Under the pieces are notes generated by a model. The model was not told the DNA's origin, did no database searches, and was given only the letters and a program-made list of their open reading frames with translations. From assembly GCA_013695195.1 (NCBI GenBank), contig JACDAY010000139.1:1-10085 (forward strand): a stretch of DNA of 10,085 nt. Direction: 5' to 3'. Numbering within the stretch: the first letter of the stretch is position 1; each line of letters begins with the position of its first letter. Positions 7,390 through 10,085 of this stretch are shown one piece after another. This DNA comes from Blastocatellia bacterium. Lineage in GTDB: Bacteria; Acidobacteriota; Blastocatellia; Pyrinomonadales; Pyrinomonadaceae. Made by a program: the position numbers and the translations under genes.

Positions 7390-7417
7390 CAATTACCTCA
7401 TCCTTAATCAGATAATG

Positions 7418-7448
7418 CCGCGCCGAAAATTAATAACCTTCGGCGCGG
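7418..7448 (-). repeat. strong intercistronic hairpin between DUF4331 and TPR genes
   Basis: CCGCGCCGAA (7418-7427) and TTCGGCGCGG (7439-7448) form a perfect 10-bp G/C-rich stem with an 11-nt A/T-rich loop. No uridine run follows on the minus strand, so it is not a standard intrinsic terminator. It could stabilise the upstream mRNA, be a processing site or partially attenuate expression of the TPR gene. Confidence 0.7.
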
Positions 7449-7464
7449 GCAGGAAACGAGAAAA

Positions 7465-8847
7465 TTACAAGCGTAGTCTGGTATCCTTGTCGTTGACGCC
7501 GTTCGGATTCGGCATAATCTGCGGCGCGACGAACGGGAACGTATTACCGAACTCGAATTCATTGCCGTCAACAAAATCGCCTAAAGGCGCTCCGTTGTTA
7601 ATCAGCGTGAAAGTCGCGTCGGCCACGTCGTCCTGCAAGCGGCGACCGCCTATATTTGCAGCACCTCCGTTGGGATTATTGCCGCCGCCCGGTCCGCTGT
7701 TCGGAACCGTCAGGTTGATGCGCAGGATATCACCGCGCACCTGAATCATATTCAGGAGCATGGTAATGTTCGCATCGTTCGTGCCGAAATTACGCAGCGA
7801 CTGAATGATGTCTGCTCTAAACCTGCCGCTCGCGTCGTCCTGCGTCGTCGCGCCATTGTATTCGTCTTTGCGCGGGGCGGGAATCAAACCGTTATTGACG
7901 AGCGGGAGGCCTTCGCGGTCAACGGTAATAAAAGGACCAAAACCGCTAACCTGGCCGTCTTCACTGACGATTTGCACGCGTTGACGCTGCGTCACTCCGT
8001 TTAAGCCGATTTCATTGCCCGAAAGATTTCTAAAGTTCCTTCTGCCGCGCAACATTGCCGCCGGAACGCTGACGGCAATCGTCAAAGTGTTGAAACCGGA
8101 GTAAGTGTCGCGCCCGGCGCCTTGATTTACTCCTGCGTTTCGAGCCTGAAGCGGAGCCGGACCTTGATTGTCCGCATTGGGATTTGAGCCGTCGGGGGCA
8201 TTAAAACCGGCACGATTCGCAAATACCTGGCGATTTGGATTGCCTGGATTGCGAATCGATGACAGAACGAAACGGTTCGCGGCGGTGTTGTCAAGGAAAA
8301 ACGGGTCGTCCGTTATACCGGCAAAAAATCTTATTCCGGTGCGCTGATCCGTCGTTACGTTTAACGCCGGCGGCTCTATGTCATCGGTGTCCGCCCCCTG
8401 CGTCGGCACATTTGTCGGAGCGTTGAATGGGCCGAAATCTCCAAACGGTCCTCGCCCGGTGTCAAGCGAAACAGTTGCGATCTGCGGTCCGGTTTCACGA
8501 CCGACTCCGCGCGTAAACCTGACATCGAGAAAAGCATCCGGATTCGCGTCGCCGGTGTTTTCAATCTCGAATCTGTATCTGAGATTATGGTCAAAAAGGG
8601 CTTGGCCGATAATCTCGGACGAAATAAGAAACGGGTTTATGGTCATCACCATCACGACTCTCGAGTTGTCATTCGGGTCGAGAAAAAGATACATGTCGTT
8701 GATATCCGAAGCGTGGTCGTTAGCCAGCTGCGGCCCGTCGATATGGTCGGATGCGCTGGTGCGCAGCGGCGGTGTTAATTGAAACGTCAGCACGAGCATC
8801 AGCACAAGTGCGATAAACACAAATTTCTTTTTTTTTCTAAGAATCAT
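7465..8847 (-). CDS. secreted DUF4331-domain protein
   Basis: The product (460 aa) belongs to the DUF4331 family (PF14224), whose function is not known. The family mark is at the start of the mature protein: SDHIDGPQLANDHASDINDM (33-52) followed by YLFLDP, and MVMTINPF soon after. A signal peptide covers about 1-32 (lysine-rich start, a long hydrophobic stretch, then TSA at 30-32), so the protein is exported. The chain is rich in Asn, Gly and Asp, with a Gly/Asn-rich linker near 383-403. The start is the ATG at 8845-8847, because a strong ribosome site GGGAGGG lies 3 nt upstream; the frame is open further but without such a site. Codons 4-8 contain an A9 run. It is the first gene of a likely pair with the TPR lipoprotein. 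Confidence 0.93.
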   Translation of the reverse strand: MILRKKKKFVFIALVLMLVLTFQLTPPLRTSASDHIDGPQLANDHASDINDMYLFLDPNDNSRVVMVMTINPFLISSEIIGQALFDHNLRYRFEIENTGDANPDAFLDVRFTRGVGRETGPQIATVSLDTGRGPFGDFGPFNAPTNVPTQGADTDDIEPPALNVTTDQRTGIRFFAGITDDPFFLDNTAANRFVLSSIRNPGNPNRQVFANRAGFNAPDGSNPNADNQGPAPLQARNAGVNQGAGRDTYSGFNTLTIAVSVPAAMLRGRRNFRNLSGNEIGLNGVTQRQRVQIVSEDGQVSGFGPFITVDREGLPLVNNGLIPAPRKDEYNGATTQDDASGRFRADIIQSLRNFGTNDANITMLLNMIQVRGDILRINLTVPNSGPGGGNNPNGGAANIGGRRLQDDVADATFTLINNGAPLGDFVDGNEFEFGNTFPFVAPQIMPNPNGVNDKDTRLRL

Positions 8848-9112
8848 ATTCCCTCCCTTGTTAGTTATTAGAAATCGACAAGCGATTTCAGTTTGTATCT
8901 GCAAATTTTCATCTACAGAGATGCTTCATTCAAGTTTTATATAGTGGCAAATTTATTAGTTTTTCCATCAAATTCAACGGCCTAAAAAATTAACTTTCAG
9001 CATTATTTGTATGCCGAATTCTTCCTACAACTTTGTAATAGACGAATGGATAAATTTTAACTTCCAGTCTTCTGTCCGCTATCAGACTTCACTCAAAAAA
9101 CTATCCAAACGC
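8848..9112 (-). promoter_or_regulatory. A/T-rich leader of the DUF4331 gene
   Basis: This 265-bp gap must carry the promoter of the DUF4331-TPR pair if the membrane protein gene upstream does not read through. Next to the start is the ribosome site (8851-8857). Just 5' of it a hairpin GAAATCG/CGATTTC (8871-8877 and 8883-8889, 5-nt loop) can form, and another small one CATCT/AGATG lies at 8910-8923. Both could modulate translation. No promoter hexamers with good spacing stand out, and no gene is visible. Confidence 0.4.
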
Positions 9113-9739
9113 TCAAAAACTAATGCCCGAATGCACGGCGAATTGGACTGAAGTAAATCTGGTACGGTCGGGACGGCGTTCCCGGCGCACCGGAAAATCC
9201 GCCTCGATAAAATAGTTGGTTTTCTTCGTGAGTTTAAAGCTGCGCGAGACGAGCGGGGTGAACCCGTAGCTTCCCGTCCCGACCTCATAAGCGGCACGCA
9301 ACCCAAAACCATACTTCTTATAATTATAGACAACGCCCGGATGTATGAGAAATCTGAAATCCTGATTCGACGGCGTGTTTATTATCGGGACGAACTCAAA
9401 ATCGAAAGCCACTGGACTGTCGGTTCTGACGATGAGGGCGAAGGGGAAGCCAATGATAAAATTTTCCGCAATAGTCGTCGTCATGCCGTTGCCGCGTGTC
9501 ACAATCGGAATCACGATTCCGACGTGACCGCCGAATCGCGGTGGTTTAGCTTCCGCTTGCTTCATGATTTCGGCATCCTTTGCGTCTTTCGCTATTGTGT
9601 CATCCCGCTTTTCTCCGGTTGCCTGTGATTCGTCGGTGTTTTGCGAAATGGTTTGAGCCGACAATATTGCCCCAAGCAAGCCAACCGTGAAAATCAAAAG
9701 CAGACAGCGGATATGCAACAAGTTTTCAGCATACTTCAT
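9113..9739 (-). CDS. outer-membrane beta-barrel-like protein, unassigned family
   Basis: The product (208 aa) begins with a signal peptide (hydrophobic CLLLIFTVGLLGAILSA at about 12-28), then a charged, low-complexity segment rich in Lys, Asp and Ala (about 35-65). About 140 residues of alternating polar and hydrophobic strands follow, with frequent Gly and aromatic residues, ending in HSGISF. A terminal Phe is the usual signal for outer-membrane barrel insertion. I do not recognise a named family. The start is the ATG at 9737-9739, with GAGG (9749-9752) 9 nt upstream. The frame stays open further left-to-right on the plus coordinates to about 9908, which matters for the odd leader described at 9866-9930. 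Probable place: outer membrane; role unknown. Confidence 0.7.
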   Translation of the reverse strand: MKYAENLLHIRCLLLIFTVGLLGAILSAQTISQNTDESQATGEKRDDTIAKDAKDAEIMKQAEAKPPRFGGHVGIVIPIVTRGNGMTTTIAENFIIGFPFALIVRTDSPVAFDFEFVPIINTPSNQDFRFLIHPGVVYNYKKYGFGLRAAYEVGTGSYGFTPLVSRSFKLTKKTNYFIEADFPVRRERRPDRTRFTSVQFAVHSGISF

Positions 9740-9865
9740 GGATATTTTCCTCATAATATTTTGCGCTTCATGCGGCAATAGCTCGTAATGTTTGCCTTGC
9801 CACATCAGCCTGTAGAATGTCGAACGAGGACTTATTTTTAGTGCAAGCCGCAGATGTTTGACGGC

Positions 9866-9907
9866 ATCGCATTGATTGCCGAGCCCGGCAATCAATGCGA
9901 TTTTTTT
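9866..9907 (+). terminator. 16-bp perfect hairpin followed by T run (plus strand)
   Basis: ATCGCATTGATTGCCG (9866-9881) and its exact complement CGGCAATCAATGCGAT (9886-9901) are separated by only AGCC. On the plus strand the stem is followed by T's through 9907, so it has the form of an intrinsic terminator for rightward transcription, although no rightward gene lies upstream. On the minus strand the same element directly follows an A run in a short ORF, so its real role may be in the leader of the membrane protein mRNA. Confidence 0.5.
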
Positions 9908-9915
9908 GTGTTCAT
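9892..9915 (-). CDS. 7-codon ORF (MNTKKSH) with strong ribosome site
   Basis: The ATG at 9913-9915 is preceded by GGAGG (9920-9924) 4 nt upstream, the best ribosome site in the window, yet the frame stops at TGA after seven codons. It reads ACA AAA AAA T directly into the 16-bp hairpin. A shift of -1 on the A7 run would join it to the open frame that runs into the membrane protein gene, starting MNTKKIALIAGLGNQ. It may be a leader peptide, a recoding site, or the true start of a gene broken by a one-base change. Confidence 0.35.
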   Translation of the reverse strand: MNTKKSH

Positions 9916-10034
9916 TTTACCTCCCTTGTTCATAAGTGACAGCCTGAATTGGCTTTTAACGATCAGGCAACCGATTCGGCGCGTTGCCGTTTCGCCCGGC
10001 GGTCCAATATTAAATGCTCCGTTTTTTGGAGCAA

Positions 10035-10073
10035 ATACCCGCGTCAAATCTTGACTGCCGCTGGCGCGGGTAT
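10035..10073. repeat. 9-bp inverted repeat at the right edge
   Basis: ATACCCGCG (10035-10043) and CGCGGGTAT (10065-10073) are exact inverted repeats around a 21-nt loop, with GTCAA/TTGAC also able to pair inside. On the plus strand TATAAT (10071-10076) overlaps the right arm and TTGACT (10051-10056) lies 14 bp upstream of it. This could be a regulated promoter leading rightward out of the window, though the 14-bp spacing is shorter than usual. Confidence 0.4.
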
Positions 10074-10085
10074 AATGTCTGTAAG

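Larger units (their letters stand above)
9740..10085. other. structured leader region upstream of the membrane protein gene
   Basis: This 346-bp stretch has no gene that I can support with confidence. It holds, from left to right: an open minus-strand frame continuous with the membrane protein gene but lacking an ATG with a ribosome site; a 16-bp perfect hairpin (9866-9901); a 7-codon ORF with a strong ribosome site (9892-9915); a hairpin TGCTCC/GGAGCA (10015-10020 and 10028-10033); and a 9-bp inverted repeat at the right edge (10035-10073) that overlaps a plus-strand TATAAT. The leftward transcript would therefore carry a long folded leader. Confidence 0.5.

Noticed and set aside
7390..7392. 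TTG as start of the TPR gene
   Set aside because: The adjacent ATG at 7387-7389 has better spacing from the GAGG site and is the commoner start codon.
9082..9333. 83-codon minus-strand ORF
   Set aside because: It overlaps the barrel-like protein gene in another frame and is rich in Arg and Ser; the longer frame has a signal peptide and a terminal Phe.

Overview
The window looks like chromosomal DNA from a Gram-negative, didermic bacterium. The evidence is a lipoprotein signal, Sec signal peptides and a small beta-barrel-like protein ending in phenylalanine. The mix of a DUF4331 protein beside a TPR lipoprotein, an M14 carboxypeptidase, a zinc-type (ReAV-like) asparaginase and type II toxin-antitoxin (TA) modules fits Acidobacteriota, perhaps Blastocatellia. 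That assignment is an inference from gene style, not from a marker gene.

Left part (1-1510): two type II TA modules face each other. A VapBC pair reads rightward (vapB enters from outside the window; ATGA overlap with vapC). A HigBA-like pair reads leftward (RelE/ParE-fold toxin first, HTH antidote second). About 260 bp without a convincing gene lies between them. A perfect 11-bp inverted repeat sits on the promoter of the leftward pair and is the likely autoregulatory operator.

Middle (1541-5713, all on the minus strand): recN (DNA double-strand break repair ATPase) overlaps by 11 bp an asparaginase gene downstream of it, so the two are probably co-translated. Upstream lies a separate gene for a secreted M14 metallocarboxypeptidase.

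Right part (5714-10085, minus strand): genes for exported proteins. A DUF4331 secreted protein is followed after 75 bp by a TPR lipoprotein, with a strong hairpin between them. Upstream is a small outer-membrane-type protein with a long structured leader. That leader has an excellent Shine-Dalgarno and ATG that open only a 7-codon ORF. The short ORF runs through A7 into a 16-bp perfect hairpin, beyond which the -1 frame stays open into the membrane protein gene. This is either a recoding/slippage site, a leader-peptide regulatory element or a frameshift, and it is the most unusual feature of the window.

No rRNA, tRNA, CRISPR array, transposase or phage gene is seen.
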